From assembly GCA_947624455.1 (NCBI GenBank), contig CANQKL010000060.1:1-9122 (forward strand): 9,122 nt of DNA, written 5' to 3'. This DNA is from an uncultured Clostridia bacterium (GTDB lineage Bacteria; Bacillota; Clostridia; UMGS1883). Position numbers and translations under genes: made by a program. The notes beneath the pieces are model-generated. The model was not told the DNA's origin. It did not search any database and saw nothing but the letters and a program-made list of their open reading frames with translations. Positions 1-6,155 of the stretch are shown piece by piece; the first letter of the stretch is position 1, and every line of letters begins with the position of its first letter.

Positions 1-1020
1 GCCCCGTCAAGGCTCCACATAGCGCGGCCGGTGTCCGCGCCGACGCTGAGGCTGAAGTTATCGCTGCCTACGGAAAGCACGTTCTTCGTGCCGTCAACGG
101 CAAGCATGAAGCTGCCGGTGATAGTGTCAAGGTTCCTGTAGCCGTTGGAGCCGCCCTGGGGAGTCACTACGGGGATATTCAAGGCGCTGGATGCGGCGCT
201 GCCGTCGGTGACTACCCACTTGGTGGCGCTGGCTCTGTTCTTCTGCTGAACGTCGCTGCCTACGACGGACAGGTACAGGCCGGACATAACGCTCTTTACA
301 TAGTAGCCGTTTCCGTCCTTCTCAAAGCTCCACTGTTGGTTGGTGCCGCCGTTGCCTTCCCATACGATGATGGCTCCGCCGTCGTCCATGGACTGGTCGG
401 AAACATCCATGAACAGGCCGCTGGCGTTATTCTTTACGCCAGCCCCGTCAAGGCTCCACATAGCGCGGCCGGTGTCCGCGCCAACGCTGAGGCTGAAGTT
501 ATCGCTGCCTACGGAAAGCACATTCTTTGTGCCGTCAACGGCAAGCATGAAGCTGCCGGTGATCGTGTCAAGGTTCTTGTAGCCGTTGGAGCCGCCCTGG
601 GGAGTCACTACGGGGATATTAGACGTGGTTCCAGCGGCGCCGTTGGTAACTACCCACTTATTGGCGTTAGCTTTGGAAACCTGCTGAACGCTGCCGTTGA
701 TATAAGCCAGGTACAGGCCGGACATGGCGCTCTTAATGTAGTAGCCGTCATTGTCCTTTTCAAAGCTCCACTGCTGATTGGTGCCGCCGTTGCCTTCCCA
801 TACGATGATGGAACCGCCCTCGTCCATGGACTGATCGGAAACGTCCATGTACAGGCCGCTGGCGTTGTTCTTCACACTGGCCCCGTCAAGGCTCCACATA
901 GCGCGGCCGCTGTCCGCGCCGACGCTGAGGCTGAGGTTGTCGCTGGCCACGGAAAGCACGTCGGTGGTTCCGTATACCGCAATCATGAAGTTGCCGGAAA
1001 CGGAGTCCATATTCTTATAA
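1..1020 (-). repeat. Tandem ~440-bp coding repeats of ricin-type lectin units
   Basis: A marker beginning GCCCCGTCAAGGCTCCACAT (plus-strand reading) recurs at 1, 442 and 880, giving periods of 441 and 438 bp (147 and 146 codons). Copies at 1 and 442 differ at only 5 positions over the first ~180 bases, and only one changes an amino acid (Arg/Lys). The copy at 880 is clearly more diverged, and a fourth, older unit lies around 1560-1900. This gradient suggests recent duplication or gene conversion toward the C-terminal end. Confidence 0.85.
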
Positions 1021-3503
1021 CCGGCGCTGGCAACTCCCGTGCCGGAACCGGCGGGAACATTGCCGGTGGGATAGATGTCAAATTTTGTGGCATAGTGTCT
1101 GCCGCGCTGCTGCGCTACGCCGTCAAGGATAGACAGATAGCAGCCGGAGTTGCGGTTCTTTATGCAGTATACGCCGTCCTCCAGCTCGAAATCCCACTTC
1201 TGGCTGACGGTTCCGGACTTCTTCTCGCCGTAGATAAGGATACCGATCCTTCCGGAGGAGTCAAGTACGTCCATGCGGTAGCCGGTGCCGGAGTTGATAA
1301 GGCTGGAGTCGGAAGCGTACCAAGCCTGAGAGCTGTCGCTGGCATAGGGCGCGAAAACGATGGAACCGTCAGGCAGGCAGGTAAGGGCATAGCCCGTGCC
1401 AGCCTCGGTAAGTACGAACTCGCCTTGAACCGTGTTGATGTCAAAGCTTACAACGGCCTGCTGGCTGGAAGCCAAGTCGCCGCCAGCGGCGGAGTCGGAA
1501 GCCTCGGCCATAACGCCGTCGGTAACCGCCCACTTAGTTGCGCTGTCTCTGTAGCTCTGCTGGATATTGTTGCCGGAAGCGGTCAGGTAGAGGCCGGACA
1601 TGGCGCTCTTGATATAGTAACCGTTGCCGTCGCGCTCAAAGCTCCACTGCTGATTGGTGCCGTAATTGCTCTCCCATACGCAGATCTGGCCGCCGGGATC
1701 CATAGACTGGTTGGCCACATCCAGGGAGAAGTTGGTGGTGGGGTTGAGTATGGAGCTGCCGCTGTATGTCCACTTGGTGTTGCCGCTGGACGGCCCAAGG
1801 GAAAGGGTGAAATTGTCGGAGGTCACGGTGAGTACATTGGTAGTACCCGCCACGGCAAGCATAAACTCGCTGGGTACGGTGTCAAGGTTCCTGTAACCCA
1901 CGGGAGCGGCCTCGCCGTAGACCTTGATCTCGGCCACGGAAGCCCAGCTGCCCTCGTTGGAGCCGTTCACGTCAACCTTTACGTATCTCACGCTCTGATT
2001 TACGGGAACGGTCTCAAGCACTCCGCCGCCAGCGGGACTGGTCTTTTGAGCCACAACGGAGTAGCTGCTGCCGTCGCTGGAAACGGATACTGTGTAAGGC
2101 AGGGCGCGATTGGGGTTGTCAACGTAATCTCTCATCTGAACGCCCACGGCGCTGACTGTCTTTTCCTGAGCGAGGTCGATGACCATGCTGTTGGCTCCCT
2201 CAACAGCCCAGAAGGTGGAGGGGTTGTTGTCGAAAGCGTGAGAAGCGGGGTTCTCGCTCTGAGGTGCGGCGGAAGCGGTATAGCTCAGAGAGGAAGTAGA
2301 TATCTCGGGGCCTATGGCCGCGGGAGCGGAAGCGCTCGAATCAGCATCAGCGGCGGCGGTGTAGGGGCCGTAAGCGGTAAGCTCACAGATGGATACCCAC
2401 TCGCCGGTGCTGCCGTCAGCGTAAGTGCTGCCGTTGGTGGTGACCTTGATATAGCGGGCGTTGGCTCCTACCTCGAAGCTCTCGGTAAGGCCGCCGCCGG
2501 AAGCGGCGTTGTAGCTGCTGGGGTCGGTAATGTTCACATAATTACTGCCGTCCTCGCTGTAAGCAAGGCCGTAGTGCAGCACTCTGCCGTCGTTATACGC
2601 GCGCAGAGTCACCTCTATCTTCAAAACGTTTTGGACGCTGCCCATATCAACGGTGGCGCTGGGCATACCGCCGTTGTTGGAGGAAGCCCAGTAATTGCTG
2701 TCGGAGGCATCGCCGTCTATCAGCTTGCTGACAGGGTTGTTGTCCTCGTCCTGCTTGGTGTATGTAACGCTCCAGCCGGTCTTGGAAATGGGGCTGGTAG
2801 CCACGGAAGGCGTGATCATGCCTGCAACGCCGCCGGTGCTGTCGCCAGCGTTGTTCCTGCGGTCGGCGGCCCGGATAGCGGCCTCAAGAGTACTCTCCAG
2901 ATCCTGGGAGGAAACGGAGTTCCAGTCCACCTGATAGGTGGTGGGTACGGTGATAGGAGGAAGGCTGCCGGAATTGATGGCGTTGGCTATCGTGGAGATA
3001 ACGGCGCCGTCAGAGGCGTAGTCCTTCAGCACCTTGCGGCTGGACACAACTATAAGCTTGGTGGTGGGGTCGTAGAAAACGATCTGACCGATAACGTCCT
3101 CTACTATATCGTAAAGGGGAACCATCAGATTGCCGTTGATCTCACGGGGAGCCACGGAGAACTTATAGCCCCGGTTATTGTAGCTGTACTGATCGCTGCC
3201 GGGACGGATAACGACAGTCTTATCCGCGCCAAAACGGATGTCCACGAAGCCCGCGGCGTCGGTGGACACCACGCCGTTAAACAGAGTCGAAACGGCGCTG
3301 ACGGGAATGAGTATCTCGCCGTCCTCAACAGTGGGCGCGGCGGAGAGGGTCACAAGGGTATTCTTTGCGACTGCTCTCGTACTGCCGACCAGCATGGCGA
3401 CATTGTTGTTAAGTACGATTCCGTAATCGGCGGCGGACACGCTTATGCTGACGCAGCCCACGGCCATTGCCAGAACCAACAAAAGGCAGAGCACCTTTTT
3501 CAT
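1..3503 (-). CDS. Large secreted modular protein: stalk domain, two discoidin (F5/8C) domains, four ricin-type lectin units; 3' end off window
   Basis: The minus frame is open from ATG at 3503 to base 1 (1167 complete codons), so the C-terminus is missing. An AAGGAGG ribosome site (3514-3520) lies 10 nt upstream. Residues 1-25 are a signal peptide (MKK, hydrophobic core, likely cleavage after SVSA or SVSAA). Cys17 follows AVG, a poor lipobox, so a lipoprotein is less likely. Residues about 28-155 resemble the copper amine oxidase N-terminal/stalk domain (MVPLYDIVEDVIG from 127, then FYDPTTKLIVV). Residues about 235-380 and 400-530 are two F5/8 type C domains (DGDASDSNYWASS; FDNNPSTFWAVEG; each ends ICELTAYG or AEIKVYG). 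From about 530 on are four trefoil-like ricin units with QxW-type motifs at 618, 768 (degenerate, SQKW), 910 and 1056. No catalytic domain is visible; one could lie beyond the window. Probable role: surface or extracellular glycan binding (inference). Confidence 0.9.
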   Translation of the reverse strand, partial: MKKVLCLLLVLAMAVGCVSISVSAADYGIVLNNNVAMLVGSTRAVAKNTLVTLSAAPTVEDGEILIPVSAVSTLFNGVVSTDAAGFVDIRFGADKTVVIRPGSDQYSYNNRGYKFSVAPREINGNLMVPLYDIVEDVIGQIVFYDPTTKLIVVSSRKVLKDYASDGAVISTIANAINSGSLPPITVPTTYQVDWNSVSSQDLESTLEAAIRAADRRNNAGDSTGGVAGMITPSVATSPISKTGWSVTYTKQDEDNNPVSKLIDGDASDSNYWASSNNGGMPSATVDMGSVQNVLKIEVTLRAYNDGRVLHYGLAYSEDGSNYVNITDPSSYNAASGGGLTESFEVGANARYIKVTTNGSTYADGSTGEWVSICELTAYGPYTAAADADSSASAPAAIGPEISTSSLSYTASAAPQSENPASHAFDNNPSTFWAVEGANSMVIDLAQEKTVSAVGVQMRDYVDNPNRALPYTVSVSSDGSSYSVVAQKTSPAGGGVLETVPVNQSVRYVKVDVNGSNEGSWASVAEIKVYGEAAPVGYRNLDTVPSEFMLAVAGTTNVLTVTSDNFTLSLGPSSGNTKWTYSGSSILNPTTNFSLDVANQSMDPGGQICVWESNYGTNQQWSFERDGNGYYIKSAMSGLYLTASGNNIQQSYRDSATKWAVTDGVMAEASDSAAGGDLASSQQAVVSFDINTVQGEFVLTEAGTGYALTCLPDGSIVFAPYASDSSQAWYASDSSLINSGTGYRMDVLDSSGRIGILIYGEKKSGTVSQKWDFELEDGVYCIKNRNSGCYLSILDGVAQQRGRHYATKFDIYPTGNVPAGSGTGVASAGYKNMDSVSGNFMIAVYGTTDVLSVASDNLSLSVGADSGRAMWSLDGASVKNNASGLYMDVSDQSMDEGGSIIVWEGNGGTNQQWSFEKDNDGYYIKSAMSGLYLAYINGSVQQVSKANANKWVVTNGAAGTTSNIPVVTPQGGSNGYKNLDTITGSFMLAVDGTKNVLSVGSDNFSLSVGADTGRAMWSLDGAGVKNNASGLFMDVSDQSMDDGGAIIVWEGNGGTNQQWSFEKDGNGYYVKSVMSGLYLSVVGSDVQQKNRASATKWVVTDGSAASSALNIPVVTPQGGSNGYRNLDTITGSFMLAVDGTKNVLSVGSDNFSLSVGADTGRAMWSLDG

Positions 3504-3529
3504 AGTGAAATTCCCTCCTTAGAAGTTCC

Positions 3530-3546
3530 GTCGGGATGCTCCCGAC
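3530..3546 (-). other. Perfect 17-nt hairpin in the leader of the large secreted-protein gene
   Basis: GTCGGGA and TCCCGAC form a perfect 7-bp inverted repeat around a 3-base loop (TGC on plus, GCA on minus). It lies between the predicted transcription start (about 3554) and the ribosome site (3514-3520). It has no U-run, so it is more likely an mRNA 5' stabiliser or regulatory stem than a terminator. This function is inference. Confidence 0.6.
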
Positions 3547-3560
3547 ATAATTACAATTCT

Positions 3561-3589
3561 ATTATAAAACTTTTTTTCCCATTTGTAAA
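3561..3589 (-). promoter_or_regulatory. Sigma-A type promoter for the large secreted protein
   Basis: On the minus strand, TTTACA (3584-3589) and a perfect TATAAT (3561-3566) are separated by exactly 17 bp containing an A7 tract. The gene start is 58 nt downstream of the -10 box. It gives the secreted protein its own transcript, separate from the three small genes upstream. No convincing terminator separates them: only a weak GTG-A7-CAC palindrome lies just after 3639. Confidence 0.75.
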
Positions 3590-3638
3590 TAGAAATTTTA
3601 TTTTTAGTAAAAATGTATAAAAAATAACCGTGTTTTTT

Positions 3639-3896
3639 TCACAATATACCCATAACAAATAGATAACCCAGAGCGGCCAGCAGTATATAATCGTCGCAGC
3701 CTTCAAAAAAAAGTACGGCAATTATTCCCAGCAGGATATAGTCGTCGCTCTGCAGCCCGTCCAAAAAGCTCAGCAGCCCCCGGCCGTCTCGGCCCGGGAG
3801 GGATGGGGCGGGAGAACTGGCGGGAACGGGCGGGGACGGAAGGGACGGCGCGGGGCGGGCCTCCGACCGGACATGGGAGGACGCGAAGGGGTCCAT
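3639..3896 (-). CDS. Small Pro-rich protein with duplicated hydrophobic C-terminal tail, unknown function
   Basis: The 85-residue product has a low-complexity Pro/Ser/Ala N-terminal half followed by a hydrophobic tail with an internal duplication, DDYILLGIIAVLF then DDYILLAALGYLF, joined by FEGC. Start chosen: ATG at 3896, because GAGGAG lies 7 nt upstream. The alternative is GTG at 3911 (90 residues), which overlaps the stop of the upstream gene as GTGA. Either way it is translationally close-coupled to the 128-residue gene and is the last of a three-gene cluster. The tail could be a short membrane-associating hairpin with acidic turns. From memory, similar acidic-hydrophobic tails occur in uncharacterised small Clostridia proteins with comparable neighbours; I cannot verify this. 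No function is assigned. Confidence 0.7.
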   Translation of the reverse strand: MDPFASSHVRSEARPAPSLPSPPVPASSPAPSLPGRDGRGLLSFLDGLQSDDYILLGIIAVLFFEGCDDYILLAALGYLFVMGIL

Positions 3897-3907
3897 GCTG
3901 CGGCTCC

Positions 3908-4294
3908 TCACGCTTTCACCCCCCGCTGATTCTGGCGGCCCAGGGCGGACATCAGAGGCGCCAGAGGGCTTGAGCCGCCGGCAAGGCTGCCCAGCTGCAT
4001 CATTCCCAGCAGCGCCACCGCGCCGTCCACGTAGGAGGCCCTCTTTTTGCTGAGGAAGGGCTTTAAGGCCATGAGCAGCCTTGTTCTGGGGTCGGCGCTC
4101 ATGTCCGGCAGTCTTGGGGCCTTGGGCAGGGCGGGAGCCTGCTGCGGGCTTTGGGCGGGTCCGGCGTTCTCCGGTCCCGAGTCCCCCGATTGGGCTTCGG
4201 GGCCTGACGCTCCGAGAGAGGCCGCGATAGACGATATTTTATTCATTGTCTCCGGGTCGTTCAGCACCGCGGAGATTTGTTCTTCCAAAGACAT
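3908..4294 (-). CDS. 128-residue hypothetical protein, Clostridia-type, unknown function
   Basis: The ATG at 4294 has an AAGGAGG site (4302-4308) 7 nt upstream, so the start is firm. The N-terminus (MSLEEQISAVLNDPETMNKI) is a soluble helix pattern. A Gly/Pro/Ala/Gln-rich linker spans about residues 29-64. A helical C-terminal segment reads RTRLLMALKPFLSKKRASYV followed by a DGAVALL helix, with a final Gly/Ser-rich stretch. I recognise the pattern 'LLxALKPxLSxxRxxxVDxA' as recurring in uncharacterised short Clostridia proteins; this is recollection, not a search. It is the middle gene of the cluster: 18 nt after the first, overlapping or abutting the third. No catalytic residues or signal peptide are evident. 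Confidence 0.8.
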   Translation of the reverse strand: MSLEEQISAVLNDPETMNKISSIAASLGASGPEAQSGDSGPENAGPAQSPQQAPALPKAPRLPDMSADPRTRLLMALKPFLSKKRASYVDGAVALLGMMQLGSLAGGSSPLAPLMSALGRQNQRGVKA

Positions 4295-4312
4295 AAGGGG
4301 GCCTCCTTGGGT

Positions 4313-4549
4313 TTATTTTTTAAAGATCTCCGCCATTTGGCGGGCTATTTTAGGATCTTGGGAAAGCTGGGCGATGAGCTTGTTCTGCTCCTCGTTTGTC
4401 ACGGGCAGTCCTTGGACGGGCTGACCCTTTTTCAGCCGTTCCAAAGTCGCTTTGCCATCCGGCGTGTTCATAAAGGCCCGGGCCTTAGTCACCGCGTCGT
4501 TGAGCTGGGCCGGACTCATGCTCCTGAGAGCGGATAAAACGTCTTGCAT
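4313..4549 (-). CDS. 78-residue helical hypothetical protein, first gene of the three-gene cluster
   Basis: Start chosen at ATG 4549: GGAGG (4558-4562) sits 8 nt upstream and overlaps an in-frame upstream ATG at 4564, which has no comparable ribosome site. The product begins MQDVLSALRSMSPAQLNDAV and carries NTPDGKATLERLKKGQ in the middle and AQLSQDPKIARQMAEIFKK at the end. It is a small, charged, all-helical soluble protein with no membrane segment. The 'QDPKIARQMAEIF' end echoes the 'LNDPETMNKI' start of the next gene, so the two may be distant relatives or partners (inference). No known function is recognised. Confidence 0.78.
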   Translation of the reverse strand: MQDVLSALRSMSPAQLNDAVTKARAFMNTPDGKATLERLKKGQPVQGLPVTNEEQNKLIAQLSQDPKIARQMAEIFKK

Positions 4550-4643
4550 TGTCTGTTCCTCCATAAATGTTTGGGCTTATACCGTCAAAAGATTCGCCGC
4601 GCCATATGGACGCAGTCTTTGCGCGGTATTGCCTTAATCTATA

Positions 4644-4673
4644 TTTATAGTATGCGGTCAGATTATGTGTTGA
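4644..4673 (-). promoter_or_regulatory. Possible weak promoter for the leftward small-gene cluster
   Basis: On the minus strand TCAACA (4668-4673) and TATAAA (4644-4649) are 18 bp apart, with 4/6 and 5/6 matches to consensus. Its -35 overlaps the -35 of the strong rightward promoter, so the two would compete. The predicted leader is about 90 nt. Confidence 0.3.
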
Positions 4674-4698
4674 CACCAAGGAAAATCTATGGTATAAT
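4670..4698 (+). promoter_or_regulatory. Consensus sigma-A promoter P1 with extended -10
   Basis: TTGACA (4670-4675), a spacer of exactly 17 bp, then TATAAT (4693-4698) preceded by TG one base upstream (extended -10). Both hexamers are perfect. It should drive strong transcription toward the metallophosphoesterase-coaX-malic enzyme operon, with a start near 4705 just before the first leader hairpin. GTGT and ACAC arms flank the -35, a small palindrome that could be an operator (weak). Confidence 0.8.
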
Positions 4699-4733
4699 AT
4701 TCTCGTAGATTTACTTCGTAAATCCAAAAAGCT
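4689..4733 (+). repeat. 45-bp perfect direct repeat, copy 1
   Basis: This 45-bp segment begins ATGGTATAATATTCTCG and ends CCAAAAAGCT, and recurs without a mismatch at 4813-4857. It contains the -10 of P1 and the first hairpin (4708-4724). The offset between copies is 124 bp, which fits a duplicated or inserted 124-bp unit. Confidence 0.9.
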
Positions 4734-4759
4734 GCGCTTTTTCCGATCCTTCGGATCGG
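4708..4759 (+). repeat. Array of three consecutive 17-nt hairpins (7-bp stem, 3-nt loop)
   Basis: Three perfect inverted repeats stand nearly end to end: GATTTAC-TTC-GTAAATC (4708-4724), AAAAAGC-TGC-GCTTTTT (4726-4742) and CCGATCC-TTC-GGATCGG (4743-4759). They would be the first sequence in the P1 transcript. The second ends in five T, but its stem is AT-rich, so it would be at best a weak terminator. Identical geometry with unrelated stem sequences suggests selection on structure (inference). Confidence 0.8.
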
Positions 4760-4778
4760 TCTCGATATTGACGGCTTC

Positions 4779-4810
4779 GCAAAAATCCCCTTGCAAGCAA
4801 GGATTTTTGC
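4779..4810 (+). other. Long hairpin between the direct repeat copies
   Basis: GCAAAAATCC (4779-4788) pairs perfectly with GGATTTTTGC (4801-4810). Inside it, TTGC (4791-4794) and GCAA (4797-4800) extend the stem after a 2-base CC bulge. It ends just upstream of repeat copy 2. There is no U-run after it in the rightward direction. Confidence 0.7.
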
Positions 4811-4812
4811 TC

Positions 4813-4857
4813 ATGGTATAATATTCTCGTAGATTTACTTCGTAAATCCAAAAAGCT
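4813..4857 (+). repeat. 45-bp perfect direct repeat, copy 2
   Basis: This is identical to 4689-4733. It carries a second TGGTATAAT (4814-4822) and a second GATTTAC-TTC-GTAAATC hairpin (4832-4848), and ends 10 bp before the AAGGAGG of the next gene. It lacks a good -35: TTGCAA is at 4791-4796 with a 20-bp spacer. Confidence 0.9.
4814..4822 (+). promoter_or_regulatory. Possible extended -10 promoter P2
   Basis: TGGTATAAT in repeat copy 2 is a perfect extended -10 and could initiate near 4829 without a strong -35. A P2 transcript would skip the three-hairpin array but keep one 17-nt hairpin before the ribosome site. Activity is inference. Confidence 0.4.
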
Positions 4858-4881
4858 CAGCTATTCCAAGGAGGGGGCGGT

Positions 4882-5361
4882 ATGCGAGTCATAGTTTTTT
4901 CAGACAGCCACGGCGACGTTCGCCCCATGGAAAAAGCCCTATCCGTCATCGGTCAGTTTGACGCTGTTATCCACCTTGGCGACATAGAGCGGGACGTTCG
5001 CTGGCTGGAAAAAAATTACAGTCAATATCCCATTTACGCCGTGCTGGGCAACAACGACTTTTACGGCGGCCGGCCCGCCGAGCTTACGGCGGAGCTGGGC
5101 GGGGCGCGGCTCTACCTCTGCCACGGTCACACCCGAGGCGTGCGCCGGGACCACGAGGGACTTATCGCCGCGGCTCGGGCCAGAGGCTGTACGGCGGCCC
5201 TATTCGGACACACCCATGTGCCTGTGGACGTCAGGGAGGAGGGCCTGCTCATCTTCAACCCCGGAAGCTGCGCCCAGCCCCGAGGCGGACGGCCCACCTT
5301 CGGGGTGCTGGAGATCGAAAACGGCGACTGCCAGTCGGTGATAGTGGACTGGATACTTTAA
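4882..5361 (+). CDS. YfcE/MJ0936-type metallophosphoesterase (phosphodiesterase)
   Basis: The 159-residue product is a complete small calcineurin-like phosphoesterase, the usual length for the YfcE group. Metal-ligand motifs are in order: DSH (D8, H10), GD (D34), GNND (N58, D59), CHGH (H81, H83) and GHTH (H110, H112). It has no signal peptide, so it is cytosolic. The family hydrolyses phosphodiesters using two divalent metals (commonly Mn); the physiological substrate is generally unknown and cannot be read from sequence. AAGGAGG lies 7 nt before the ATG. It is first in the operon under P1/P2, with coaX starting 14 nt after its stop. In many Firmicutes a homologue sits near the nucleotide phosphatase RdgB/XTPase gene; that neighbour is absent here. 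Confidence 0.9.
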   Translation: MRVIVFSDSHGDVRPMEKALSVIGQFDAVIHLGDIERDVRWLEKNYSQYPIYAVLGNNDFYGGRPAELTAELGGARLYLCHGHTRGVRRDHEGLIAAARARGCTAALFGHTHVPVDVREEGLLIFNPGSCAQPRGGRPTFGVLEIENGDCQSVIVDWIL

Positions 5362-5375
5362 AATGGAGGCGGCTT

Positions 5376-6155
5376 ATGCTTGTAGCGATAGACGTGGGCA
5401 ACACGAACATAGTTATGGGAGTTTACGAGGGAAAGCAGCGGCTTTTCCACTTCCGAGTGGCCACCTCGGCGGAAAAGAGCCGGGACGAATACGGGCTGCT
5501 GTTCATCCAGCTCCTCAACAATCGGGGCGTGAGCCGGGAGGACATAGACGGCGTGATCATAAGCTCCGTTGTGCCGCCGGTCATGTATTCCCTGGAAAGG
5601 GCCGTAAAGGATTACCTGGGCCAGACCCCCATCGTTGTCACTAACGACATGGATCTGGGTATGGACATACTCTATGAAAACCCCCGGGAGGTGGGCGCGG
5701 ACAGGCTGGTGAACGCGGTCGCGGCTATAAAGCGGCACAGCGTACCGGCAATAGTGGTGGACTTCGGCACGGCGACGACCTTTTGCGCCATAAACGAAAA
5801 GGGCCAGTACCTCGGCGGCGCCATCTGCCCCGGAATAAAGATCAGCGTCGAGGCCCTGTTCGAGCGGACGGCCAAGCTGCCACGCATCGAGCTGGCCCCC
5901 ACCGACCGCATTATCGGCCGCAGCACGGTTGAAAGTATGCAGGCCGGAGTTCTCCACGGCTACGCCGGACAGGTGGACTATATCGTAAAGCTGATGAAAA
6001 AGGAGATGGGCTGCCCCGACGCCAGGGTCATAGCCACCGGCGGCCTCGCCGCCATGATAAGCCGGGAGGCCAAGTCCATCGACGAGATAGACGGTATGCT
6101 GACCCTGGACGGCCTGGAGGAAATTTACGAAATGCAGAAAGGAACAAAAGCATGA
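5376..6155 (+). CDS. coaX: Type III pantothenate kinase
   Basis: Catalyses ATP-dependent phosphorylation of pantothenate to 4'-phosphopantothenate, the first step of coenzyme A synthesis, in the cytosol. The 259 residues match the family length. Visible motifs: DVGNTN (6-11, phosphate-binding loop of the ASKHA fold), YENPREVGADR (100-110, with the likely catalytic base D109), DFGTATTF (129-136) and GGAICPGI (147-154). GGAGG (5365-5369) is 6 nt before the ATG. Type III enzymes are known to be insensitive to CoA feedback and to require a monovalent cation. Its stop overlaps the malic enzyme start (ATGA), indicating translational coupling. Many Firmicutes place coaX next to hslO, birA or dus genes, so the malic enzyme neighbour is less usual. 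Confidence 0.97.
   Translation: MLVAIDVGNTNIVMGVYEGKQRLFHFRVATSAEKSRDEYGLLFIQLLNNRGVSREDIDGVIISSVVPPVMYSLERAVKDYLGQTPIVVTNDMDLGMDILYENPREVGADRLVNAVAAIKRHSVPAIVVDFGTATTFCAINEKGQYLGGAICPGIKISVEALFERTAKLPRIELAPTDRIIGRSTVESMQAGVLHGYAGQVDYIVKLMKKEMGCPDARVIATGGLAAMISREAKSIDEIDGMLTLDGLEEIYEMQKGTKA

Larger units (their letters stand above)
4550..4881. other. Divergent gene-free regulatory/repeat region (332 bp)
   Basis: No real gene is seen here. It separates the leftward small-gene cluster from the rightward operon. From left to right: the ribosome site of the leftward cluster, a 6-bp inverted repeat (4597-4602 with 4621-4626), a weak leftward promoter, a consensus rightward promoter, a 45-bp direct repeat in two copies, four hairpins between them, and the ribosome site AAGGAGG (4868-4874) of the metallophosphoesterase gene. 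A 109-codon minus-strand reading frame across it (4485-4814) has no ribosome site and is built largely from the hairpins, so I treat it as spurious. Confidence 0.75.

Noticed and set aside
336..3620. A 1094-codon plus-strand open frame across the left third
   Set aside because: It is antisense to the minus-strand secreted-protein gene, which has a signal peptide, ribosome site, promoter and recognisable domains. The plus-strand translation is Ala/Gly/Val/His low complexity with no domain, no good ribosome site, and it runs through the minus gene's promoter. It is kept open by the codon use of the real gene.
3625..3645. Terminator after the three small minus-strand genes
   Set aside because: GTG-A7-CAC gives only a 3-bp stem. 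The later T-run is not preceded by a stable GC stem.
4726..4742. Intrinsic terminator/attenuator at AAAAAGC-TGC-GCTTTTT
   Set aside because: The stem has only two G-C pairs at its loop end, and the T-run is inside the stem with C following, so it does not fit an efficient terminator.
4485..4814. A 109-codon minus-strand frame over the repeat region
   Set aside because: It has no ribosome site, overlaps a supported gene start, and its middle is encoded by the hairpins and direct repeat. It is better explained as non-coding repeat sequence that happens to be open.
4689..4857. CRISPR array
   Set aside because: There are only two copies of one repeat, the 45-bp unit contains a promoter -10, the interval between them is itself structured, and no cas gene is near.
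5358..5957. A 199-codon minus-strand frame opposite coaX
   Set aside because: It is a shadow of coaX, whose kinase motifs are complete. The antisense product shows no recognisable pattern or ribosome site.
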